A stretch of DNA of 35,389 nucleotides, from NCBI GenBank assembly GCA_009692745.1, contig SHYO01000026.1, positions 1-35,389 on the forward strand, in the 5' to 3' direction. This document shows positions 17,328 to 24,639 of the stretch, piece by piece (positions within the stretch are counted from its first letter, which is position 1; each line of letters begins with the position of its first letter). This DNA comes from Chloroflexota bacterium (GTDB lineage Bacteria > Chloroflexota > Anaerolineae > Epilineales > SHYO01). Under the pieces are notes generated by a model. It worked only from the letters and a program-made list of their open reading frames with translations. It was not told where the DNA came from and made no database searches. A program made the translations under genes and the position numbers.

Positions 17328-17344
17328 CCCGAACCCAGTTCGGG
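17328..17344 (-). terminator. Small hairpin between the nuclease gene and recJ
   Basis: CCCGAA and TTCGGG form a 6-bp stem around a 5-nt loop in the 78-nt spacer. There is no T-run on either strand, so it may be an attenuator, an RNA processing site, or chance. Confidence 0.25.
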
Positions 17345-17355
17345 AACGCTCCGGT

Positions 17356-18192
17356 TTAGAGCTCCAAGTCTGGCAGGTTGCCTAACATGCCCTCCATATC
17401 AAGCTCCAGGGTTTCCATGCTGAGGTTACTCTCAGCCGAGATTTGTGCCGGATCCGCAGCAGAAATATCGCGCCCGTGTAGCGAGCGATACTCGCACAAG
17501 GCGCAGACGCGCAAATCATCCGTGAGCGGGAAACCATCCTCCGGCTCCGCGGCGATCTGGGCCACCGAAGCCTCCAAATTGGACCGGTTGGCGCTGTGCC
17601 ACGCCTGGTTATAGGGCAGGTGGATACTCTGCTGCGGGTAATTGGCCCACCAATACAGCATTTCGATGCTGTCGGGAGTGATAGGGCGTCCTGCCAGTTG
17701 ATGTCCCGCTTCGGCCATGACATACAGGTAAACCCGGGTTTGGAAGTTGTGCTCCACCCAGGCCCGCTTGGGCAGCCGGTCCTCCGCTTTCCAATCGATA
17801 ATCAAAATGCGGCCATCAGGCTGCGCTATCACCCGGTCAAAGCGGGCCACGATGGACCAGCGTAACAAGGGAGCCGTCAGCTCGATCTCGGTGAACACCC
17901 GCCCGGCAGGGATCGCTGGACCCTGGGAGATGAAGGCCTGCCACCAACCCTGAATTTGCTCGTCTGCGCCCCCCACCAATTCAGTCACGTCCAACCCCAG
18001 GGTATGTTGCTGGATGAGCGTATGGAAGAAACGGCCGCGGGCCATGCGTTCGTCATATTCAGCGGTGCGTGCGGTGCGCAGGGCTGGCCAAATCACCTGA
18101 TCCAGATGGCGCAGGCGAAATTGGCTAGGGCAGACGGTGTAGTCTTCCAGGTTGAAGCGTGAAAAGCGGAAGCCAGCTTGTAGGGTGCTCAT
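17356..18192 (-). CDS. Stand-alone RecB-type PD-(D/E)XK nuclease
   Basis: A 278-aa protein of the RecB/AddB-type nuclease superfamily (PF12705-like). It shows the entry motif FNLEDYTVCPSQFRLRHL (about residues 14-31), a GRFFHTLIQ helix, the catalytic core IVARFDRV then ILIIDWKA (the D-x-K box, about 148-155), and the QTRVYLYV motif. A cysteine in CPSQF and two in CALCEYRSLH match the iron-sulfur cysteines of AddB and Cas4-type nucleases, but the fourth position is His instead of Cys. It lies 26 nt after the UvrD-like helicase gene and just before recJ. It probably supplies the nuclease domain that is fused to the helicase in ordinary AddAB or RecBCD. Confidence 0.85.
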   Translation of the reverse strand: MSTLQAGFRFSRFNLEDYTVCPSQFRLRHLDQVIWPALRTARTAEYDERMARGRFFHTLIQQHTLGLDVTELVGGADEQIQGWWQAFISQGPAIPAGRVFTEIELTAPLLRWSIVARFDRVIAQPDGRILIIDWKAEDRLPKRAWVEHNFQTRVYLYVMAEAGHQLAGRPITPDSIEMLYWWANYPQQSIHLPYNQAWHSANRSNLEASVAQIAAEPEDGFPLTDDLRVCALCEYRSLHGRDISAADPAQISAESNLSMETLELDMEGMLGNLPDLEL

Positions 18193-18218
18193 AGTGTAGT
18201 TGATATTCTCCCTGCTCG

Positions 18219-20540
18219 TTAGATACTCCCCATGCTCTGCTGACGCATATGGCGATCTAACACCTTGAGCACCAGGGGCAGGCCACCCTGGATGGGCTTG
18301 CCGTTGGGACGCTCGATTTGATCAGACCAACTGATCTGCAACAGGCGGCGCGCCCGCGTGATGCCTACATAGAGCAACCGTAGCCGTTCGCAGATGGTTT
18401 CCATGCCGGCCAGGTCGGTGGCTGGGAGGGAGAAATCCACATCTTCGCCACTCGCACCTGCGCCGGCTTGTGCTCGCCAGCCGCTTAAGCCCATGAGGGT
18501 TTGCAGTTCGGCTTTGGCTTCCTCGTTCGGGTCAATATTGCCCAGGAAACGTTTCCGCCCCACAAATTGGCCGCTGAGGTCATCCGGTAACCAGCTTGAA
18601 TCCATGCCAACCAGGTAGACCAGATCCCATTCCAATCCTTTGGCCGAATGGTGGGTGGTGAGCGTGATGACTCCCGGTTCGGGGGCAAACCCTCCGTCGT
18701 CCTCCCGCACATCAAAGGCGCCCCGTCCGCGCGCCATTTCACTCAATTCGATGGCCAATTCGGGCAGCCGCCACTGCGGGTTAGTGTCGGCGAGGCGGCG
18801 CAGATAGGTTGCCAGGCGCTGCGCGGTGGCCAATTGGGCTTCATTGGACAGCAGATCCTGGGCGACGGCGACGACCAATTGGTCTACCGGCAGGGTGATA
18901 GGCGCCATAACCCGGCGCAATATATGAGAGAGTGCTTGCACTACTGCCCGGTCCGCCTGCGTCGTGTGGCTTACCTGGGGCAGGAATGCGGTCGCATCTT
19001 GCCCAGGTGGCGGATAGGCCAGACTTTCCACCTGGTAAACACTACGCAACAGGGTGCGGACGTGCTCGACGTTGCTCTCCGGCCCTTCCAGGCCGGGGTA
19101 TTTGACGGTACGCAAGGCATCGTACAGGCTAAGTACCTGATCAGCCGCCAACGGGTCCGCCAGGTAACCTAAGACCGCGGCCAGTAGCTCGGCTACCTCC
19201 CGCGCGCGGGAAGAGCTGCGCAGCATCTCTTCGTAGCGTACGCCGGAAGTGCGCAAGGCTTCGCTAAATTTATAACCCAGGTCGTTGGTCGGGACCAGGA
19301 TAGCCAGGGTGTCTTCCGGGTGGGCGCGGGAGTAGGCCACAGCGCGTTTGACCACATCCGGCAATTCCCCGCTCTCGCGCCAGTCATAGCCCTTAATCAA
19401 GATATGGGCTGTGCTGTCATCCGGATTTTGCTGCCGGTCGCCTGCGGGTACGGGCAGAATCTCCTGGGGCACAAAGGCATTACGCTGCACCCAGGGCAGC
19501 GGGTGATGGCGGGTGGTCCAATCCACCAGGTAATTGGCCAGGTTGATGATTTTGAGGGCCGACCGGCCAGAGTTGGGCAGAGTGCGGCTCTGCACATCCG
19601 GCCGCTGTATGAAAGAGCGGAAATAGAGCGGATGGGCCGCCGTGAAAGTACTTGTAATTGCCTGGTTGGGATCTCCCACGCGTACCCAATTGCCGCCCGG
19701 ACCGGCCAGCAGGCTAATCAGCTCCTGTTGCAACGGCACGGAATCCTGGGATTCGTCTTCCAGGATATAGGGCCAGCGGCGGCGCAACTCCTCGGCCAGG
19801 TGGGGATGGGCCTGCAGGGTGGCAACGGAGCGCCAGATGAGATCGTTAAAATCTAAGGCTCCAATGATCTGTAACTGTTCCTGGTAGAGGGCGTAGATCT
19901 CTGTGGCCATGCGCAGCAGGGGCATAGGATCTTGATCCTCGGAATTAGCGCTGAGTCCAGTCAACTGGGGGGGAGCTGCCCCACGAGAGTACTCATGACG
20001 CTGCTGGATGTCAGCCGGTCCCAGTTTCCAGTTCTTAGCTGTATCTATAACCGTGGCGACCACCCGCTCGGTGGTATCGCGCCACATCCGCTCTTGCCAG
20101 GGCGGCATAGTTTCGCCGCCTTCCACCAGGAAAGAGCGCCACCGGCTCTGGTTTTGCCGGATCCAGATTTGGGTGACGCGGTTGAGCACCTCACGCTGGC
20201 GCCGTCCATCCAGCACGTCAAACTCGGTGCCGATGCCGGCCAGGTCTGGGTGGGCGTGGATAATCTCATAGGCCAGGCTATGCAGGGTGCGAATATAGCA
20301 GCCCATGTAGACCCGCCCGCGTTGGTTGAGCATGTCGGCGATACGGCTGCGCAGGTTATCGACCGCCGCATGCAAATAGGTGACCACCAATACTGAGCCG
20401 TTGGGAGGTAATGATTCGTCAATCAAGTGGGCCGCCAGGGCGGCCAGGGTAGTGGTTTTGCCACTCCCAGGAACAGCCGAAATGGCCATATACCCGCCGG
20501 AGTATTCCAGGATTTGGCGTTGTGCCGGGCGAAATTGCAT
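18219..20540 (-). CDS. UvrD/PcrA/AddA-like superfamily 1 DNA helicase
   Basis: A 773-aa ATP-dependent 3'-5' helicase. Motifs run in order: AVPGSGKTTTLAAL (Walker A), LDFNDLI, YILEDESQDSVPLQ (Walker B, DESQD), VRVGDPNQAIT (motif III), ITLTTHHSAKGLEWDLVYLVG (motif V) and RLRLLYVGITRARRLL (motif VI). All catalytic residues appear intact. No nuclease domain is attached. The frame is open to 20723, but MQFRPAQRQILEYS is the typical beginning. Of two adjacent ATGs (20543 and 20540), the second is better spaced from GGGAG, at about 5 nt. The start overlaps the stop of the upstream AddB-like gene in an ATGA arrangement, so their products are probably made in step and may form a complex. Confidence 0.9.
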   Translation of the reverse strand: MQFRPAQRQILEYSGGYMAISAVPGSGKTTTLAALAAHLIDESLPPNGSVLVVTYLHAAVDNLRSRIADMLNQRGRVYMGCYIRTLHSLAYEIIHAHPDLAGIGTEFDVLDGRRQREVLNRVTQIWIRQNQSRWRSFLVEGGETMPPWQERMWRDTTERVVATVIDTAKNWKLGPADIQQRHEYSRGAAPPQLTGLSANSEDQDPMPLLRMATEIYALYQEQLQIIGALDFNDLIWRSVATLQAHPHLAEELRRRWPYILEDESQDSVPLQQELISLLAGPGGNWVRVGDPNQAITSTFTAAHPLYFRSFIQRPDVQSRTLPNSGRSALKIINLANYLVDWTTRHHPLPWVQRNAFVPQEILPVPAGDRQQNPDDSTAHILIKGYDWRESGELPDVVKRAVAYSRAHPEDTLAILVPTNDLGYKFSEALRTSGVRYEEMLRSSSRAREVAELLAAVLGYLADPLAADQVLSLYDALRTVKYPGLEGPESNVEHVRTLLRSVYQVESLAYPPPGQDATAFLPQVSHTTQADRAVVQALSHILRRVMAPITLPVDQLVVAVAQDLLSNEAQLATAQRLATYLRRLADTNPQWRLPELAIELSEMARGRGAFDVREDDGGFAPEPGVITLTTHHSAKGLEWDLVYLVGMDSSWLPDDLSGQFVGRKRFLGNIDPNEEAKAELQTLMGLSGWRAQAGAGASGEDVDFSLPATDLAGMETICERLRLLYVGITRARRLLQISWSDQIERPNGKPIQGGLPLVLKVLDRHMRQQSMGSI

Positions 20541-22816
20541 CATGGCTCCCCTGCTTTTCGGGCGGCCCCCGATCCCCGCCGAGGGTACTCGGCCCCGAGT
20601 ACCCTCGGCAGGACACTGCCTGCCGACAGCATAATGCCCTGCAGGGTGCGCCACAGGGGGCCATCCTGGCTCTCGTTGCCGATCTCGACCTGGCTGGTGC
20701 AGACGATGATTTGCTTGCGGCACCGTTGTGTCAGGCCGGTGACTAACCGGGTCAGGGTGGTAATACGGGAATTGTTAGCGTCGGTTTCAGTCCAGGGCTG
20801 GCCTGCGGGCCAGGAACGGGACATCACCTGTGGGTGGGTTAAAGGCTGCGCCGGTGGCTCCCACCAACCCGTCGAACCGACATCCAACCAGAATTGGTAG
20901 CCGGAGGTATAGCCACCCACCAGGTAGGTATAAACGGGTGTGACCAGCAAGACGCTATCCGCTAAAGGTAACTCATCCAGCAGATACTGGGCTGCGACAG
21001 TCCCCTGGTAAATCATTTCCAGGTAGCGCCGGCCTACGTCTGCGTCGCTGGTTGCCAGGTCCATAGCGGGCAGAGCTTCGTGTCGAGTACTCTCGACAAA
21101 GCGTTTGGCGGATTCGACGAGCTTAGATATCATGCGCGCCTCATCTTGAGGAAAGTCCAGTCCAAAGCGTTGCTGGGAAAGAATTTCGCCGAAGAGTTGC
21201 TGGAAGAAGAGGTCCAGTGGTTGCCGGGGCGCGGATGTCTCACCTGGTACACCAGGTGGCGGGTACTTGCGAGAGGCATAATCTGCCAGCCATTGGACCA
21301 ATTCCTCGATCAGCTCGACATTGGCGTAACCGATACGTTCCAGGATGGCTGGGCGTAGCGCGGTCAGGGAGTTAAGCGCCGGGATGGCCGGGTCGTAGAT
21401 CTCGTGGGTAGCCAAAACGGCCCGCGCCCGGTCCATGCGGCGTACGCTCATTGCCAGAGCTTCAGCGACATCGAAAGCGGGCGGGCTGATCTGCCAATAG
21501 GGATGGGCCAGGCAAGCCAGGGTCATCACGGTGCGGACAATCGGCTCATCTCTAAGGCTTTCAAAGCGCCGGATGATACGCAGTGGAATCTGGCGTGCTT
21601 GTAAGGCGCGCTCCAGAAAATAGCGTAAAACCGCATCGGCATACGGGGCGATGATGGCGATTTCCCCGGCCGGTATATCTCGTTCATGTACCATTTGCTG
21701 TACCTGGTCGGCAACTTGTTCAACCATCTGAGCTCTAAACCGGGTGATGATCGGCTCTCCCAGTGCCGTCAATGCCAGAGCGTCATCGGGACTCCCCCGC
21801 CCTTCACGCAGGCGGAAATCCACGGCCCGGGCCAGCGCTACCAGCGCATCTGAAGAGCAGAAGGATTTGTCCAGCTCCTGAGTAGCAGGAAACAGGGGCT
21901 TCAGATTGCGAGCGCTGGCGATATCGACGCCCAGGAAGACGCGGAATCCCCCCGAGCGGTCGCTGGCGACCAGGGCGGAATCCAGGGTGGGGCTACTCAG
22001 TCCTGCGCCTGTCGAGATGGGGAAGCCGGTCGTTTCCGCGCGCTGCATGAGCTTGCGGATGAAGTCATGGGTCACAGGTACCATTTCCTCCACATTATCC
22101 ACCACCAGATGGCGGTAGCGCTCATCGAAGTAGCGCCAGAAGGTCTCGTTCTGCACGAGCTGTTGATGGAATATTTCGATGCTCAGGGAGATATCCAATA
22201 TACCCTGGCTGAGAGACTGCTGGCGGTAGCGATTGATAGTTTCCTGTACCTGGTGGTAATGGGTTAGCCGCTCGGGACCCCCTAGCCAGGCGCCGCAGAG
22301 GCGGCTCTCCACGGCGGCCAGCGGGTAGCCGTTGACGGCCGCCTTATTCAAATTGTCCAACAATTGGGAAACCAGGCGCTGGCGGCGCAGGTGAATCCCA
22401 TCAAAGTACCCTAACTCCAACAGCGGCTCGATAATCCGGTGCATCAAATATTGGGCAGCTTCGTAAGAGATAAAGATTGGCGGCCGGCTGGCCCGGCTGA
22501 CACCGGCGGAGCGGGCCACCAGGGGCCAGAAGAGCGCGACCATGCTCTGCGCCAGGCTGGAATAGGTGTGAAGCTCAACCTCGCCTTGGGGGCCGGAGAC
22601 CAGCCTGCTGAGATCGCGGCGGTATCTGTGGCGCGCCACCCGATCGGGCAGGAGTACCAATATGGAATAGGCTTCAACACCGGCGGATAATAGATAGCGC
22701 AGGTGTTCGATCAGGGCCGTGGATTTCCCGGTCCCGGCATCCCCTTCGATCCACAACGGGGCAGAGCGGAAGGGCAGGTGGGAGATGTTCTTTTGCTCGG
22801 TCGTCAAGTCCAGCAT
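20540..22816 (-). CDS. AddB/RecC-like helicase-family protein
   Basis: A 758-aa protein with a clear Walker A, IEGDAGTGKSTALIEH (about residues 23-38). The expected Walker B reads HLVVDNVEEMVP, so the usual DExQD is altered. No convincing motif III, V or VI of active UvrD helicases follows. Motor loss with a kept ATP site, and the segment AIIAPYADAVLRYFLERAL...QIPLRII, recall AddB. No iron-sulfur nuclease tail is present, as that function seems to be a separate gene. The ATG is 1 nt after the corA stop. The last 20 or so codons contain a perfect inverted repeat and look like an added tail. The role as helicase partner is inferred from order and motifs. Confidence 0.75.
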   Translation of the reverse strand: MLDLTTEQKNISHLPFRSAPLWIEGDAGTGKSTALIEHLRYLLSAGVEAYSILVLLPDRVARHRYRRDLSRLVSGPQGEVELHTYSSLAQSMVALFWPLVARSAGVSRASRPPIFISYEAAQYLMHRIIEPLLELGYFDGIHLRRQRLVSQLLDNLNKAAVNGYPLAAVESRLCGAWLGGPERLTHYHQVQETINRYRQQSLSQGILDISLSIEIFHQQLVQNETFWRYFDERYRHLVVDNVEEMVPVTHDFIRKLMQRAETTGFPISTGAGLSSPTLDSALVASDRSGGFRVFLGVDIASARNLKPLFPATQELDKSFCSSDALVALARAVDFRLREGRGSPDDALALTALGEPIITRFRAQMVEQVADQVQQMVHERDIPAGEIAIIAPYADAVLRYFLERALQARQIPLRIIRRFESLRDEPIVRTVMTLACLAHPYWQISPPAFDVAEALAMSVRRMDRARAVLATHEIYDPAIPALNSLTALRPAILERIGYANVELIEELVQWLADYASRKYPPPGVPGETSAPRQPLDLFFQQLFGEILSQQRFGLDFPQDEARMISKLVESAKRFVESTRHEALPAMDLATSDADVGRRYLEMIYQGTVAAQYLLDELPLADSVLLVTPVYTYLVGGYTSGYQFWLDVGSTGWWEPPAQPLTHPQVMSRSWPAGQPWTETDANNSRITTLTRLVTGLTQRCRKQIIVCTSQVEIGNESQDGPLWRTLQGIMLSAGSVLPRVLGAEYPRRGSGAARKAGEP
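20578..20624. repeat. Perfect 15-bp inverted repeat plus second hairpin inside the AddB-like gene end
   Basis: GCCGAGGGTACTCGG (20578-20592) and CCGAGTACCCTCGGC (20595-20609) are exact reverse complements with a 2-nt gap. A GGCAG-GACA-CTGCC hairpin follows directly at about 20607-20620. It lies 35 nt before the start of the downstream helicase gene and forms part of the upstream gene's coding end. The CGAGTAC core also occurs at 21082 and 26643. Confidence 0.7.
21082..21097. repeat. Palindromic hairpin GTCGAG-TACT-CTCGAC
   Basis: A 6-bp stem with 4-nt loop within the AddB-like coding sequence, extended to 7 bp by flanking T and A. The 16 bases are identical, in reverse complement, to 26643-26658 near glmS. 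Confidence 0.55.
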
Positions 22817-22817
22817 T

Positions 22818-23780
22818 TCAATCCCAACCCTTGGCCCGAAAGTATGCCAGCATGGCCACCGGCACCAGGACCATTACCCCTAAACTGAGCCACAAAGCGG
22901 CCGGCCGGTCGAATGGCATATTCTGAAAGTTCATGCCGAAAAAGCCTGTCAAAAAGGTTAGCGGCAGAAAGATGGTCGATATGACGGTCAGGCGGCGCAT
23001 CACCTCATTCAGGTTGTTCGATTGTACTGAGAGGAAAGCATCCAACGCCGAGCTGAGCAGATCCCGGTAGGTATCGACGCTATCCGTCACGCGCACGATG
23101 TGATCGTACACATCCTGGAAATAAACGCTGGATGTCTGAGGCAAGATAGGCGGATCACGCCGCAGCAGGACATTCAGGATCTCCCGTTCAGGCGCTATCA
23201 CCCGGCGCAAATTGAGCAGATCCTTTTTTAAATGGAAGAGATCGTTCAAGGCGTTCTTATCGAATACCTCAAAAATCTTTTCTTCCAGCTCTTCGACCCG
23301 ATCGGCTACGTGGTCAACGAGCGGAAAATAGCCATCGACAATCGTATCGAGTAGAAGGTAGAGCAAGGCGCCGACATCATGATCTATCGGTGATGCGTTG
23401 CGTTGCCAACGCTTCAGACAATCTGTCACTTCGGAAAATTCCTCTTTATGGGCCGTTACGATATAATTTGCACCCAGGAAGATATCCAATTCGCGCAGCG
23501 CTAAAGCGTCATTAGTCTTTACTTCAACGCCATACATCGTCAGGAAATAATATCCATCATACACGTCAATTTTAGGGCGCTGGTGCTGTCTGACGACATC
23601 TTCAATCGCCAGAGGATGAAAGTGAAATTCCGTTTCCAGGAGGTGGAATTCCTCATCAGACGGTTGGTTAAAGTCTACCCACACGAGCGCGTGAGCATCA
23701 GCTAAATATTCGTGGATCTTGGCCGGGGAAGAATCGGTGATGAAATGTCCGTCCTCTGCCCGCGCTATGATGGTGAGCAT
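22818..23780 (-). CDS. corA: CorA-type magnesium/divalent cation channel
   Basis: A 320-aa member of the CorA family, homopentameric channels for Mg2+ (sometimes Co2+ or Ni2+) in the cytoplasmic membrane. The large N-terminal cytosolic part leads to a long stalk helix and two C-terminal membrane helices. The signature GMNF stands in FFGMNFQNMPF at the end of the first membrane helix, and the C-terminus is basic (FRAKGWD). The frame is open to 23840, but the ATG at 23780 has GAGGAA at proper distance and gives MLTIIARAEDG. It is the first gene before the helicase pair, with only 1 nt to the next start, so it appears to lead the repair operon. Confidence 0.92.
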   Translation of the reverse strand: MLTIIARAEDGHFITDSSPAKIHEYLADAHALVWVDFNQPSDEEFHLLETEFHFHPLAIEDVVRQHQRPKIDVYDGYYFLTMYGVEVKTNDALALRELDIFLGANYIVTAHKEEFSEVTDCLKRWQRNASPIDHDVGALLYLLLDTIVDGYFPLVDHVADRVEELEEKIFEVFDKNALNDLFHLKKDLLNLRRVIAPEREILNVLLRRDPPILPQTSSVYFQDVYDHIVRVTDSVDTYRDLLSSALDAFLSVQSNNLNEVMRRLTVISTIFLPLTFLTGFFGMNFQNMPFDRPAALWLSLGVMVLVPVAMLAYFRAKGWD

Positions 23781-23811
23781 ATGGCTTCCTCTATAGAATA
23801 CATGTTCTAGT

Positions 23812-23840
23812 ATTATAACACAATATTGCCCCAGGGTCAC
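23812..23840 (-). promoter_or_regulatory. Promoter of corA and the repair operon
   Basis: Minus-strand GTGACC (23835-23840) and perfect TATAAT (23812-23817) with a 17-nt spacer sit about 32 nt upstream of the corA ATG. Confidence 0.6.
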
Positions 23841-23845
23841 CCTGG
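23831..23845. promoter_or_regulatory. Palindrome overlapping the corA -35 box, possible operator
   Basis: CCAGGGT-C-ACCCTGG is a perfect 15-bp odd palindrome lying across the -35 hexamer. A second weaker dyad, GAAC-ATGT-ATTC on the minus strand (about 23796-23807), lies just past the -10 and resembles a degenerate SOS-type box. Either could bind a repressor, but neither regulator can be named from the sequence. Confidence 0.35.
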
Positions 23846-23863
23846 ATAAGGGTTAATATGGTG

Positions 23864-24016
23864 TTAAAGTTGGCGCCGCTTATCGAAAGTGTTGCCGGGA
23901 TGGCGTATCTGGTCAATGATAGTGGCGCCAACCAGGACGATCAGGGAAAAAGATCCAAGTACCACGATGATGATGGCCAGCATCTCTATCCAGAACTTCC
24001 ATGAGCTTAGTGGCAT
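23864..24016 (-). CDS. Small single-helix membrane protein
   Basis: A 50-aa peptide, MPLSSWKFW followed by one strongly hydrophobic helix (about residues 10-33) and a basic tail ending DKRRQL. The frame could start at TTG 24055, adding 13 basic residues, but the ATG at 24016 has a GAGAG purine site upstream. I do not recognise a family. It lies in the same direction between dgkA and corA, whose promoter begins 24 nt after its stop. The protein may be a minor membrane component. Confidence 0.5.
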   Translation of the reverse strand: MPLSSWKFWIEMLAIIIVVLGSFSLIVLVGATIIDQIRHPGNTFDKRRQL

Positions 24017-24194
24017 GAGCAACTCTCTCTTTCTGCGGATATCTGATGGGCGCAAGACTACCGCCCTACTGGGGTTCAGTTAAGCCTGATTTTATTTGTG
24101 AGATTGAAATACAGAGTAATATAATGTCCACAAAATGCCGAAAGACCCCTGGTGCAGCACCTGTTTGGCAGCATCTTTGCCGATTGGGGCTACT

Positions 24195-24566
24195 TCAGGT
24201 GAGCCCCAATCTGCTCCAGATAAGGGGCACGAAGATCAGGATCCCTACGATCACGGCGGTTAACGCGGCCAGAGTGACGGCGCCGGCAGCAGCATCCTTG
24301 GCAATCTTGGCCTGGGGGTGGAATTCAGCCACCCAGGTATCGACCAGGGCTTCAATGACGGTATTAAAGGTTTCGCAGATCAAGACCAGGCCGGTGGCAA
24401 GCACCAGCATCGCCCACTGCGCCGGAGCGGGATGTAAAATCAGGCTGGCGCAGAGCACCAGCATGGTAATGGCTATGTGCATGCGGAAATTACGTTGGGT
24501 TTGGATGACGTGACGGAGGCCGGCGAAAGCAAAGCCGAAGCTCGCCAACAGGTTAGGGCTACGCAT
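24195..24566 (-). CDS. dgkA: Diacylglycerol/undecaprenol kinase family protein
   Basis: A 123-aa three-helix membrane kinase of the DagK family. In monoderm bacteria the enzyme usually phosphorylates undecaprenol, returning the lipid carrier for wall and polysaccharide export; in E. coli it acts on diacylglycerol. The signature is complete: ETFNTVIEALVD (about residues 65-76), then HPQAKIAKDAAAGAVTLAAL (about 82-101), with the catalytic Glu and the Asp of AKDAAAGAV. The N-terminal amphipathic stretch FAFAGLRHVIQTQRNFRMH is also typical. No ribosome-binding site is evident, since a strong hairpin ends 14 nt upstream of the ATG. A lipid-carrier role would suit the many polyprenyl-P-dependent transferases here. 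Confidence 0.88.
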   Translation of the reverse strand: MRSPNLLASFGFAFAGLRHVIQTQRNFRMHIAITMLVLCASLILHPAPAQWAMLVLATGLVLICETFNTVIEALVDTWVAEFHPQAKIAKDAAAGAVTLAALTAVIVGILIFVPLIWSRLGLT

Positions 24567-24580
24567 GGGATGGGACAGGA

Positions 24581-24622
24581 TGCGTGAAGTGTGACAGCTC
24601 AGATCCGGTCACACTTCACGCA
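24581..24622 (-). terminator. Perfect 15-bp stem between glmS and dgkA
   Basis: TGCGTGAAGTGTGAC (24581-24595) and GTCACACTTCACGCA (24608-24622) form a perfect 15-bp stem with a 12-nt loop. It begins 17 nt after the glmS stop in the minus direction. There is no T-run after it, so it may end transcription poorly, protect the glmS mRNA 3' end, or control dgkA translation. Confidence 0.6.
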
Positions 24623-24639
24623 CCGATCTCCTTTCTGTA

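Noticed and set aside
17281-17360. tRNA-like GTTCGGGAAC segment
   Set aside because: No cloverleaf can be drawn around it; it is a simple 6-bp hairpin.
20543-20723. N-terminal extension of the UvrD-like helicase to 20723
   Set aside because: The extra 60 residues are the reverse-frame reading of the AddB-like gene end and its inverted repeat. A good ribosome site supports 20540-20543.
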